Source: Heliopora coerulea
Taxonomy: Eukaryota > Cnidaria > Anthozoa > Scleralcyonacea > Helioporidae
DNA: 64,000 nucleotides
Assembly (NCBI GenBank): GCA_030142905.1
Contig: JASJOG010000061.1
Location: 868,001 to 932,000, forward strand
Direction of reading: 5' to 3'
Numbering within the stretch: the stretch's first letter is position 1; each line of letters begins with the position of its first letter. Below are positions 35,201-46,038 of this stretch, piece after piece. The notes beneath the pieces are model-generated. The model was given only the letters and a program-made list of their open reading frames with translations, ran no database searches and was not told the DNA's origin. The position numbers were made by a program, and so were the translations under genes.

Positions 35201-35877
35201 TAACCCCTTTGTGTAGAATGTGTGGGGAAAGGGATGAAACAATCAGCCATGTTGTTGCCGAGTGTGAAAAACGTGCGCAGCAACAGTATAAGGTTTGAGG
35301 ACATGATAGATTGGCAAATGTAGTGCACTGGAACATATGCAAAAGATGCAAACTTCCCTACAAGGCACAATGGTATGGTCACACTCCAGAGAAAGTATTG
35401 GAAAATGATGATGTGAAAATGTTGTGGGATTTCCCTATACAGACCGATCACCATATTGACCACAATAAGCCGGTTATTGTGATTTATGAAAAGAAAAAAA
35501 GAGATTGTTGGATAATAGATGTAGCGTGTCCGTTCGACACAAGGGTGGAGGAGAAAGAGCAGGAGAAACTTAGTAAATATCAGGACTTAAGAAGGGAAAT
35601 TAATAAACTGTGGAATTGCAGGAATGTAAATACCATACCGATTGTGGTTGGAGCGTTAGGAACGGTTGGAAAAAGATTCTCTAAGTGGTTGACAAGGATA
35701 AATATGGAGGACAGTTTTGAACTTCTTCAAAAATCTTGTTTGCTAGGAACAGCTCGAATAATACGAAAAGTATTAGAAAATGGTTAAACAGATGGTGAAA
35801 GCTTACTATCTTAAGTTACGGGATGTAGCCTGATAGTGAGTTACCAACGGGTTAAGAACTAGACCGTGAGAAAACGA
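32225..35877 (+). mobile_element. Dong/R4-clade non-LTR retrotransposon, near full length
   Basis: The 5' leader CCCCCCTAGGGCTACCACCT and the following CACCCAAGCCGGACAGG type leader are typical of this kind of element. The body is one long frame (32545-35787) with RT and a restriction-like endonuclease. Both outer edges are AAT/TAA runs: 32172-32224 on the left and 35878-35908 on the right. Dong elements are known to insert into TAA repeats, and the layout fits that. Total length is about 3.65 kb. Confidence 0.85.
32545..35787 (+). pseudogene. R4/Dong-like polyprotein: RT plus restriction-like endonuclease
   Basis: The single frame is stopped three times without any frameshift: TAA 33553-33555, TGA 33682-33684 and TGA 35296-35298. 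The N-terminal part begins KWSKEVNKIVMRCFYKS. RT motifs are DYRKAYDMVPHSW, RRGIFQGDSLSPLLF and, at 34345-34356, FMND, where a catalytic DD pair is expected. A Cys-Cys-His-Cys knuckle (CRMCGE...HVVAEC) starts at 35212. The endonuclease part reads NKPVIVIYEKKKRDCWIIDVACP. The Val codon at 35473-35475 sits where a catalytic Asp of the PD..D motif is expected. Such proteins nick and prime at the target DNA. This copy should be dead in both activities. Confidence 0.85.
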
Positions 35878-36214
35878 ATAATAATAATAATGATGATAAC
35901 AATAATATTCAGGTAAAAGTAAAAAATAAGATATGTCGAGAAGAAGAAAGAATAACGCAATGTTTGTAACAGATGAAGGGGCTTTCTACAAGATAGTGAA
36001 TAGTACAAAGGAATTTAAGGGTGAGCCCCCAGCAATGCGTTTTGCGACTACAGGAAAGCGTACGGCAAAGTTCACCATGACTGGATGGTGATGGTGTACG
36101 ATTGGATGGGAGTACCTAAGCCGCTTATAAATAAGCTACGGAAATTGATGAGCAGTTGAAAGACACGGTTGGAGTTGAATGCTGGAAATCACAAATGCAG
36201 AGTAGGTGGACTAG

Positions 36215-38461
36215 ACTAGAAATACGTGCACGTAACAACCCCTAGCCCACCCTTCCAATATATATCTCTCGAGAATCTAAGTAACAATGATAATTTTTCA
36301 AAATTCTTAAAATGACAAATCCTCCTGACTATAAGTGGAAGAGGACATGCAATAAAAAAAATCCACACAATTTGGCCACAAGTATACAACAATCAAAACT
36401 GGAAATTGTTTTATATTTAAACTGCTTATAGTCATATTTACGTTTAAAATTTCAATCCTGCTTTATTAAAACAAAAAGTTCGGTAAGAATAGCGTTTAAC
36501 GGCTTAACAAATGGTAAGATCTTCATCCTTACAATTGAATTATTAAACAACGAATGATAGGCTCAATACCCTGAATTATTTGCGGGTTTATGGTAATTCG
36601 TGTCGCTTTCCAATTGGACCTCCCGCTCATTTTGCCTTAAAGAAAGATTGTTTTATTAGATGACCAGACTTTCCGTCTTAAAAGTGGACTATTCTCATAG
36701 TTTATCAAACGGATACCAGCATTACGGAGAGCTCATGATTGAATATTTTCCTGACATTTTTTTGCCTTAAAAAAATTGATAAATTATACGTTATCTCAAA
36801 GTTTGTTACAAATGTCTTTACATTACATTGGTTACAAATGTTCTATGATAAGGATTTATGCTATGTATTCATCCGGAGGTACAAGACTTTGGTGACGAAG
36901 ATGAAGCGAATTACGAAACCGACGAAGTAAGCAAAGAAAAGATGAACGAACTCTGCATTTTTATTGCTGACCAAAAATTGGAAAATACAAAACATAAAAC
37001 TGAATACGACAAGCAAACCTTGTGGAAGTTTTGTCGAAAGAAGAACGAGAAAAGAGAAGTAAAAGACGTACTTTTTCCACGGTAAAACATCAATAAAAAA
37101 TAAAACTGGCGTATAAACCTGCAACTCTTGCGTGTTTTCAACTAAGCGTTCAGTGGCACCTCAACACAAAGAGTTCAAGGTAAATTTACACAAAGATGAC
37201 TTTAAACTTTCTTGAGAGGTTTTAAAGTCCTGATAAAAGCATTGCCGGTCCAATACGGGCAAAAGTAATCATGCACAAATCACTCTTGAAGTGAGAAAGA
37301 CTGAAGCGGACAATTGTTTTGCCGAAGGATAATTTGGTAACCAAACACAAGTAGCTTTGCAGCGAGTTACCTGGTGGCTGTCTACCTTGCATTTTTGTTT
37401 CGAGCCAAAAATACATCCGAACGTCTTCAATGGGCGACATTTCATAACAAAAAAAAATCCTGATTGAAGCAATGAAATCTTTTGTAGAAAGCGGAGAAAG
37501 CATCCAAAGACTGTCATGGCCTGGACAACTCTTCTGGACGACGAGTGTTCTATCCCACTTCTCAAACAATTGACCAAGAACGCTGCCCGGTTAAATACTG
37601 CAAAATGTTCAAAAATAATCGTCGTACAGAGATGAATGAACCAGAATTTTCATTCTACTTTACCAATAAACACCAGCAAAATCCAGGCGGTAATATTTGG
37701 TGGAAGAAGTCTCCTTTAGAGAAGAATGAAGTCGGGAAGCTAGTTTTGAAAGCTGCACAAAATAATTCCGTTCGCAGAACTTGTGCTTCAAAGCTATTCG
37801 ATTCAGACGTACCTGTGATTGTGTAGCTCAGGTAAGTGGTTACCAAAACGTGAAAAGTCCCAAGATTTATACTAATCGACATCTATTCAACTTTAGCGAA
37901 GAATGTCGTTTTAATACAGTTAGTCGCTTAGCAAATGTCCTGACAGCAAGCGAAATCCCTTACGTCTTTTGTTCATATAAATCAGAAAGAACCAAGACAA
38001 AGCGTTGCTGCAAAAAGTGAACAGTTGGCAAATGCATGTTCCTAGGAGCTAACTTTGAGAACTGCTCTGTCAAGTCATAAATTGTCCAGTTACTGAGGTA
38101 GCAAAACCAGCTGCAGGCACCAAGAAAGCTATTTCGTTTGCCGGTCTTAAATCATTTACTGGCTTCAGTGTTCAAGTAATGTAAACAACTTGCAAGAGAT
38201 CCGCATAAGGGAAAAAAGAACGAGACCAAATCGATTTGCTTCAATATGGTACCTAAGTATGGTTTGGTCAACAACATACCAGTCCCCGAGCTTGCACACG
38301 GCATTTTTGAGTGACTGGAGTCCATGGATATATTTATACATATATAGAAAGATACATACACAAAGGGGAAATTTTTCTCTCTAGTCACTACGCGTGTAAC
38401 AGTACTCCACGCACGTCGAGATTAGTACCCTCGCACCGCGCTTAGCGCGGTGGGCGAGGGG
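36215..38461 (+). mobile_element. Crypton-type element, copy A (tyrosine recombinase)
   Basis: It starts ACTAGAAATACGTG and ends at GGTGGGCGAGGGG. CCCCTAGCCCACC near the start (36239) is the near-complement of the end. Coding remnants on plus: an N-terminal helical block HPEVQDFGDEDEANYETDE (36858-37082), a first-arginine region FRAKNTSERLQWAT (about 37396), and a C-terminal recombinase part, NEPEFSFYFTNKHQQNPGG then NSVRRTCASKLFDSDVPV (37545-37826), followed out of frame by VAQVSGYQNVKS. The last block matches the HxxR and H/W...Y region of tyrosine recombinases, with the box His read here as Asn. Many stops and shifts: inactive. It disrupts the R4-like element between the GGTGGACTAG and ATACGGTGTGG flanks. 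Confidence 0.75.
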
Positions 38462-38736
38462 AATACGGTGTGGATTTTTACAAGGGGACAGTTATTCGCC
38501 GGTAGGATTCAGTCTGACTGAGGTCCCAGTTACAATGCTACTGAAGGAAACAGGATATAGGATGGGACCCTCCAGTGAAAGACTGACTAAGAGGACGCAC
38601 AGCTTATTTGTTGATGACCTGAAGACCTACAAGGAAAGTCATAAACAGATGGAAGCTTCTAACAAGATAATCGTGAAAGCTGTCGACAATACAGGGGTAG
38701 TGTAAAGGGTGAAAAAATGTGCGGAGATAGTATTTA

Positions 38737-40450
38737 TTTATTTATTTATTTATTTAAACATCTTTAGACACTGTAACCTGATCATCGAACAAGGGGTTGC
38801 TTTTCATAAGGCCGTGTAGTAAAATACGTAATAATTAAGAGAATATATTTACAATTAAAATGGAATATCTACAGCTAAAACTCTATGTACAAGAATAAAA
38901 TTGGTAAAAGTTAGAGATCTTGACTATTAAAATAAGATGTGTAATTAATTGTTTTAAGAGAAAGAGTTCCAGATCATGGCACCTCGATACACAAGAGTTC
39001 TTTTCATAGCATTTGTGTTCGGTTTAGGTAAATACAATTTAGTGTTATTACTTCTCAAATCATAACAGTCCCAATTTAACACATAAAATAAGTGGCTCGA
39101 TTGGGAGTTTCCACTCATGCACTTGTTAATTAGTGACAACAACTGTTCATCCCTTCTGCATTGAAACGTATTCCATCCCAATTTCTTCAAGGTGTTAGTT
39201 GCTGATGAGTAGTAACTGTCTCCCGTGATTACACGAGCTGCTTTGTTCTGAAGTTTTTGCAACCGTGTTTTTAGGTCGTTGGCACAGTTGTCCCATACGA
39301 GGGAACAATAATCCAAATGAGGTAGCACTAAAGTCTTATATAACCTTTCCAAACATTCCTTACTAGTTACATCCTTTACTCTCCGTAAAACACCTACTCC
39401 TTTGGAGGCTTTTTTGCAAACACGTTCAATATGCGTTTTCCATGATATATTCTCATCAATGAATAGACCTAGTGTTTTGGTGTTGCCTACACGATTGATA
39501 ACTTGATTGTTAATAGAAACACGAGGGTCGGTTTCAATGTGTGATATTCTTTGCTTAGATCCAATAATCATATATTCGGTCTTGCTAACATTCAATGATT
39601 ATCTGTTTGCTAGCAGCCAGGAATACACGTTATTTATTTCTTTATTTAATTTCTCTTCAATTTCTTGGGAAGAGGTAGCAGTTACAGTAAAATTAGTATC
39701 TTCAGCAAATAAACTAGGGGTGGAATTCCTTAGGCAGTTAGGTAGATCATTTATATAATTTTAGAAACAACAAAGGACCGAGATTTGCCCCTTGTGGAAC
39801 TCCAGTTTTTACATTCTCCATAGAAGACAGGGTTTTACCGACCTTACAAACTTGACCACGATTACTCAGATACGAGATGAACCATTGTAATGCGACACCT
39901 CTAACTCCATATAACTCCAATTTTTTTATTAGTGTATTGTGGTCTACGGTGTCAAATGCCTTTTTTAAACCAAGAAACATAACACCATTTAACCAACCAA
40001 GTATCGCTTGTATTCAGTAAAGATGTGGCAGTGGAGTGGCCTCTACGAAATCCAGACTGGCAACGTGTAAGAACATTATTTTGGGTTAGATATGTGTCGA
40101 GTTGCTCATACACCAGCTTCTCAAATAATTTAGAAACGACTGACAAAACAGATATCAGTCGATTGTTGCTACAATCTTCTTTATCTCCAAATTTAAAGAT
40201 TGGGAAGATTCAGGCCTGTTTCCAATCATCAGGAAAGACACCCCGACATAGAGACAGATTGAAAACATTGGTTAAGTAAGGAACTACAACGACCGAAGAA
40301 TCTTTCGGCAATCTTGCAGGTATTTTATCGAGACCTGCAGCCTTACTTGGTTTCATTTCATTAATAACTTTTGAGACAAGATTTTCGGTGATAGTTGAAA
40401 ATTTAAACTCGTTCTGGACTGGTATCATATAATCAGAAAATTCTCTATCA
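38737..40450 (-). mobile_element. L2/CR1-like non-LTR retrotransposon, 5'-truncated
   Basis: It is flanked by the 7-bp repeat GTATTTA (38730-38736, 40451-40457) and ends in a TAAA-type tail on its 3' side (38737-38756 as read on plus). On the minus strand RT segments appear in order: [73 protein letters not shown], then SLFAEDTNFT at about 39709-39698, where the catalytic FADD is changed to FAED. The C-terminal part (NVSKTEYMIIG ... HLDYCSLVWDNC) is open at 39595-38954. It is shifted in several places and lacks the endonuclease. Confidence 0.85.
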
Positions 40451-42050
40451 GTATTTAGAAGAGGCAAGATGACTAAAAGCGAGGGCCTGAGTATATTGGA
40501 AGAGAGGGCAGAGGCGCTGGACCCAGAGAAGGATGACTTCTACAAATTCCTTGGAATAGGGCAGGGAAGCAGATAAACAAATAGAAAGCATTGCAGAGAA
40601 CCAACGAAGAAATGTGAAAGAGGTTAGAGATCCTCGTAGAGCTTGAGCTGTATGATAAGAATCTCATGAGAGCGATCAATTGCTGAGTCATCCCGGTCGC
40701 GGCCTACGCCATGTACGTACGCCAGTTCACCCAGAAGTAGTTAGGTGACCTTGACATGTTGGCGAGGGATATTCTACGCAAGAGAGGTATGCTGGGACGA
40801 CAGACAAGTGATGAGAGGCTCTACCTGAAGAGACAGGATGGAGGGCGATGCTTGAAGAGCCTGCGGCAGGTTTATAAGGAAATAAAGGTGCGGGTGGCAA
40901 CGTACAGGGTTTGTTGCACGAGCCGTTGGAAAAGGATTGCTTGGAAGAAAGAGCACGACATCGAGTACTAGAGCTTAAAAAGGAAAGCAGAACAAGCACT
41001 GCGTGAAGTTGGAGTGGAGGTTGAATTTAGGGAGGAAGACGTCTGGAAAGGTGGTGAGAAGATGGGGAAAGAATGAGCAGGGTGCTGGGCGGAGCTGAAG
41101 AATGGAATTCAGAAAGGGTATACAGAGAAGTTGAAGAATGATTATAAGAAGGGTATGAAGAGTTAAGTGTTTACAGGGCGGAAAAACGAGAGCCTTGTGT
41201 GGTTGAACACAAATATCACACCGCAAAAGACGACTGGAATCATGAATTTGCTGGAGCAGATGGTGGAGACTCGAAAGCGGAAAGTGTTGCGTGCGATAGG
41301 AGGCGGGGACGAAAAATGTAGATTGTGCAAGAACTTTGATGAAACCTTTCAATACCTGCTTGCAGGGTGTGAGATTCTGGCAGGAATCGAGTATCTCGGT
41401 AGGCACAACATTGCCTTGATGGTACTGGCTGTTAGCTGGGTCGTTGAGAGAGAACATCTCCCTGCCAACACGGCATGGTACACTGTTAGGTGGGAGAAAG
41501 GCTATAGCCTAAAGGGGAACGGGTTTAAGTTGTGTTGGGACTTTGAGGATAGATGAGAAAGACCAGCTCTGCGCGCTGGCCAGGCTTGATATTAGAGGAC
41601 GAGAATGCGAGGAAGATCTAGTTGGTGGACATGTCATGCCCTTAAGAGCAGAACATCGAGGAAGCGATGAGAACAAAGTTTCAGAAGTATCTGCTGCTGG
41701 CATTCGAAACCAGAGAAAAGAGAAGACGGTACAGAGTGGAAGTAGTGCCGGTAATAAATGGATGCCTGGGAGTTGGCGGCGAAAATGCAACCAAAGCAGT
41801 GAAGAAGATTATTAGAGATGAGGACAGTGTGATTAAGATAATAAGTACAATACAGCGGATGGTGCTTTCTGAGGGGGAAACAATAAGTAGGAATGTGCTT
41901 GGCGGAGTGGTAGAGATTGAGTAGGGAACAAACAGCCGAAGCACGTCAGCCTTAGTGTGAACCAATGGGAACACGTGTACCTCTGTTACCTTCCAGCAAT
42001 ATTTGGTGGGAGGGAATAATGGCCAGAATATTAACTGGCTAATAGAAACA

Positions 42051-43849
42051 TAATAATAATAATAATCTCTGCTCCCCCATACCATCTTCTACTCAATAAA
42101 GCTTCACGGGAGCAGCGTCTCTGCAGAGACCCACTCTTCACCGGTTTTTCCCGAACCGGGGACTCCAATTTCCACGGAAACTTATTCTAACTTTATATAC
42201 TTCCAACTGGAAATATATGTACAGAACAAATCCTCGCCCACCCGTCCATTATATCCCTTGAAAATTCGACTAAGTTTAATAATTTCTAAATTTCAAAATT
42301 GTCAAAAAACATAAAATTCAACTTTTAATTGACAAATTGTCGTTATTGTGACTGGATAAATGAATGCGATCAACAACAGTTTTTGCTCCATGAGAAATGT
42401 AAAGAAAATGTGAAGAGAAGTATCTTGTGTCCCTGGATAATTTAGAACCCTGATCACGGCATACAAACAATAATATCTGACAGAAAGTTCAAACTTACAC
42501 AATCAACAACCACAATTTGATAATGGTTGTTTAGTTTAGTAAAATGTAGTAAACATCCAAATTATATGCAAAAATAACAAATTTGTGTAATTAAAATAAT
42601 ACCTCCCAATGACGTACGTTCTAACGATATTTTAACTTCTCTTGTCAGGAAAACAATAAAACGTCGGAGATTTGAGCATTGGCGCACCAAAGGAAGTATT
42701 GGCATAGCGGATTTAAGACTTCCTCTAAGCATCATAATAAAAGTCGAGGTCGAAATTTTAACAGAAATAGACATCTCCCAACAATAAAGTTGAAACAAAA
42801 TAGACATGTTTAAGAATAATTTAGAGGCTATTGACATGGAGTCGGGTGATAGGGTTGCCCTAACCCCTGAGACAACTTCATCGACTATTTATATGGAAAG
42901 AGTACCGTAATTATGATGTTAGGATTTACCCTGAAGTGCAAAGATAGCGAATCACTTGCTCAAACCCGTGACAATGTTGCTATCTATCTTCTCGAATGTC
43001 TTGGTTGTTGTTTCGGCAATGAGTAAAATAATAGTAATCTTAACCTCGCAGAGACAACTCAACAGGAAGTTCTTGCTGGACAGGCTGCCATAAAGCAAAA
43101 TCCATTAGCGACGCGGAATTATTTGTGTATGCTTGACTTCATACATAAGCTAGAGTGTCTACGTCAAATCGTTCACATGGTTGAAACTTGTCTCGACCTT
43201 AAGGGTTGCCCTATCTCGCAAAAGAGGGTGACCCTGCCACAAGTGTAACCCTATTAACCGAGGCAAGCGAAGACCTCTCCACACAAAAACGTGTGGAAGA
43301 GTTCAAATAATATTATCGTGAAAGTAACTTTGCCAGGGTAGCGCAATGGGGAGGGTAACTCTATTACCTGAGTCCATATAAACGGTAGCTTATTCTTTCT
43401 GTCAAAATTTTGAGATGGGCATTTATTTTCATACCACGAATTCATTTTCTTCATGATAAATCACTGGACTCTACTCCTTAGCAGTTACAAAAATTATTTC
43501 TGTTTGTCTCCACGAAAAAAATAAATAATGAAAGGTGAGAAAAGGAAGGTGTTGAGGGTCCGATACCTCCGACAGACGTCCGTGAAATGCTGTACCAGAG
43601 TAAGGTGTGACTCTTTATGATCGTTATTCGTTGTGACATTAATTTGTCTCAAAAACGCTTAATATTACTTTACGAACTTGATTGTTGATTACTGAACCTT
43701 ACACTAGCGTACAGACTACAATATCCAAGCCTTAAATCAAGCTGGCCACTGACCAGAAAATAAAACGAACTATATTGATTGTGTGGGCCGCGCGAATGGC
43801 CTACTCATATTGGAGATGTACGTCTACATTTTAAAGTTGGGAATCTTTT
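42051..43849. other. Repeat-derived spacer between R4-like element and Crypton B
   Basis: Holds the short dispersed repeat at 42093-42170 and a Crypton-like 5' fragment near 42215-42305 (CCTCGCCCACCCGTCC and TTTCAAAATTGTCAAAAA). The remainder is unassigned. Confidence 0.4.
42093..42170 (+). repeat. Dispersed repeat, copy 1 of 2 (AATAAAGCTTCACGGGAGCAG)
   Basis: The copy at 57223-57292 shares ATAAAGCTTCA-GGGAGCAG, CTGCAGAG-CCCACTC, CACCGG and CGGGGACT. Both lie upstream of Crypton-type 5' sequence, so the block may be part of, or a frequent neighbour of, that family. Confidence 0.5.
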
Positions 43850-46038
43850 TATTCCTTCGCCCACCGTGCGAAGCGCGGTTTGGGGATACTAATCTCGACG
43901 TGCGTGGAGTCCTGTTACACGCGTGGTGACTAGGGAGAAAAATTTTTGTATAGGTATATATCCATCGATTCCGGTCACTCAAAAATGCCGTGTGCAAGCT
44001 TGGGGACTGGTATGTTGTTGACCAAACCATACTTAGGTACCGTATTGAAGCATATTGGTCTCGTTCTTTTTTCCCTTGTATGGATCTCTCGCAAGTTGTT
44101 TACATCATTTGAGCCTTGAAGCCAGTAAATGATTTAAGACCGGTAAACGAAATAGCTTTCTTGGTGCCTGCGGCTGGTTTCACTTTTGAGGGCCACCTCA
44201 GTAACTGAACAATATATGACTTGAAACAGCAGTTCTCAATATTACCTCCTTGGAATATGCATTTGCCGACTGTTCACTTTTTGTAGCAACCGATTGTCTT
44301 GGTTCTATTTGATTTATGTGAACAAAAGACGTAAGGGAACTCGCTTGCTGTCAGGACATTTGCTAAGCGACTAAGTGTATTAAAACGATATTCATCGCTG
44401 AAGTTGAATAGATGCTGATTGGCATAAATCTTGGGACTTTTCACGTTCCGGTAACCACTTACCTGAGCTACACAATCACAGGTACGTCTGAATCGAGTAG
44501 CTTTGAAATCGAAGTTCTGAGAACGGAATTGTTTTGAGCAGCTTTCAAAAGTAGCTTCCCGACTTCATTCTTCCCTAAGGGAGACTTCTACTAAATATTA
44601 TCGCCTGGATTTTGCTGGTGTTTATTGGTAAAGTAGAATGAAAATCCTGGTTCATTCACCTTTGTAGAACGATTACTTTTGAACATTTTGCAGTATTTAA
44701 CCAGACATAGTTCATGGTCAATTGTTTGAGAAGTGAGATAGAACACTCGTCGTCCAGATGAGTTGTCCAGGCCATGACAGTGTTTGGATATATTCCCCAC
44801 TTTCCTCACAAAGATTTCATCGCCTCAATTAGGATTTTTTCCATATGAAATGTCGCCACACTGAAGACGGTGAGATTTATTTTTGGCTCGAAACAAAAAA
44901 TGCAAGGTAAACAGCCACCAGGTAACTCGTTACCTAATGGCTACTTGTTTTTCGTCACCAAATTATCCTTCGGCAAAACAGTTGTCCGCTTCAGTCTTTC
45001 TCACTTCGAGAGGGATTTATGCATGATGACCTTTACTGTATTCGACCAGTAATGTTTTCATCAGGATTTTAAAACCTCTCAAGAAAGTTTAAAATCGTTT
45101 TTGTGTAAATTTACGGTTGAACCCTTTGTACTGAGGTGCCACTGAATGCTTAGTTGAAAATACGCAAGAGATGCAGGTTTGTACGCCATTTTCTTTTTTA
45201 TTGATGTTTTACCGTGGAAAAAGTACGTCTTCTACTTTCCTCTTCTCATTCTTCTTTCGACAAAACTTGCACAGGTCTGCTTGTCGTATTCAGTTTTATG
45301 TTTTGTATTTCCCGATTTTTGGTCAGCGATAAAAATGCAGAACTCATTCATGTTTTCTTTGTTTATTTCGTCCGTTTCGTAATTCGTTTCATCTTCTTCA
45401 ACAAAGTGTTTTACCTCTGGATGAATACTTAACATAAATCTTCTTCATAGCACTTCTAATAGATATTTTTAACAAACTTTGCGATTATATAGAATTAATA
45501 AGTTTTCTAAGATAAAAAATATCAAAAATAATTTTCACTCATGAGCTGTCCGTGATGCTGATATCCTACTGGTAACCTGTGAGAATGATCCAATTTTAAG
45601 ACGGAAAGCCTGGCTATCTAATCGAAAATCTTTCTTTAAAGCGGAATTAGTGAAAAGTTTGATTGGAAAACGACTCGAAATATCCCAAGATCGCAACTAA
45701 TACATGGTCTTGCTATGAACATCCATTGATAAGCAGTACATTTGTCAGAATGGATCTCTTATCATTTATTAAACCCTTAAAGGTTATTCTCACCAAACGT
45801 TTTGTTTTAATGAAACAGAGTAGGAATTTTAAACTTAAATATTACAAGCAGTTTAAATGTAAAATAATTTCCCATTTGGGTTGTTAATATTTGTGGCCAA
45901 ATGTTGTGTTTTCTTTATTGCATTGCCTCTTCCAGTTATAATAAGGACGATTTGTCTTTTTGACAATTTTGAAAAATGATCAATGTTAATTGGATTCTCG
46001 AGAGATGTATTAGAAGGGTGGGCTAGGGTTTGTTGCGT
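43850..46038 (-). mobile_element. Crypton-type element, copy B (inverted)
   Basis: This matches copy A end to end in opposite orientation: ACTAGAAATACGTGACG at the right edge and the GGTGGGCGAAGG end at the left. Remnants on minus are HPEVKHFVEEDETNYETDE (45435 downward), QAMTVFG/HCHGLDNSSGRRVFY and VNEPGFSFYFTNKHQQNPG (44809-44591). Frames are broken repeatedly. The opposed open frame 45179-45382 on plus is a shadow. Confidence 0.75.

Larger units (their letters stand above)
35911..42050 (+). mobile_element. Second R4-like element, split by two insertions
   Basis: Three separated pieces read in order: 35911-36214 (DYRKAYGKVHHDWMVMVYDW, RT motif A region), 38462-38736 (IRCGFLQGDSYSP and the catalytic LFVDDLKTY at 38607-38618) and 40451-42050 (Leu/Lys-rich thumb, zinc knuckle CRLCKN, REL endonuclease WLVDMSCP ... 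YRVEVVPVINGCLG). The gaps hold a Crypton (36215-38461) and an L2/CR1-like element (38737-40450). The 3' end at about 42050 runs into AAT repeats, as in the first element. Stops and shifts are frequent in the last piece, so this is an older copy of a different R4-like lineage. Confidence 0.8.

Noticed and set aside
37222..37577. Minus-strand frames over Crypton A as genes
   Set aside because: Antisense shadows of the recombinase remnant.
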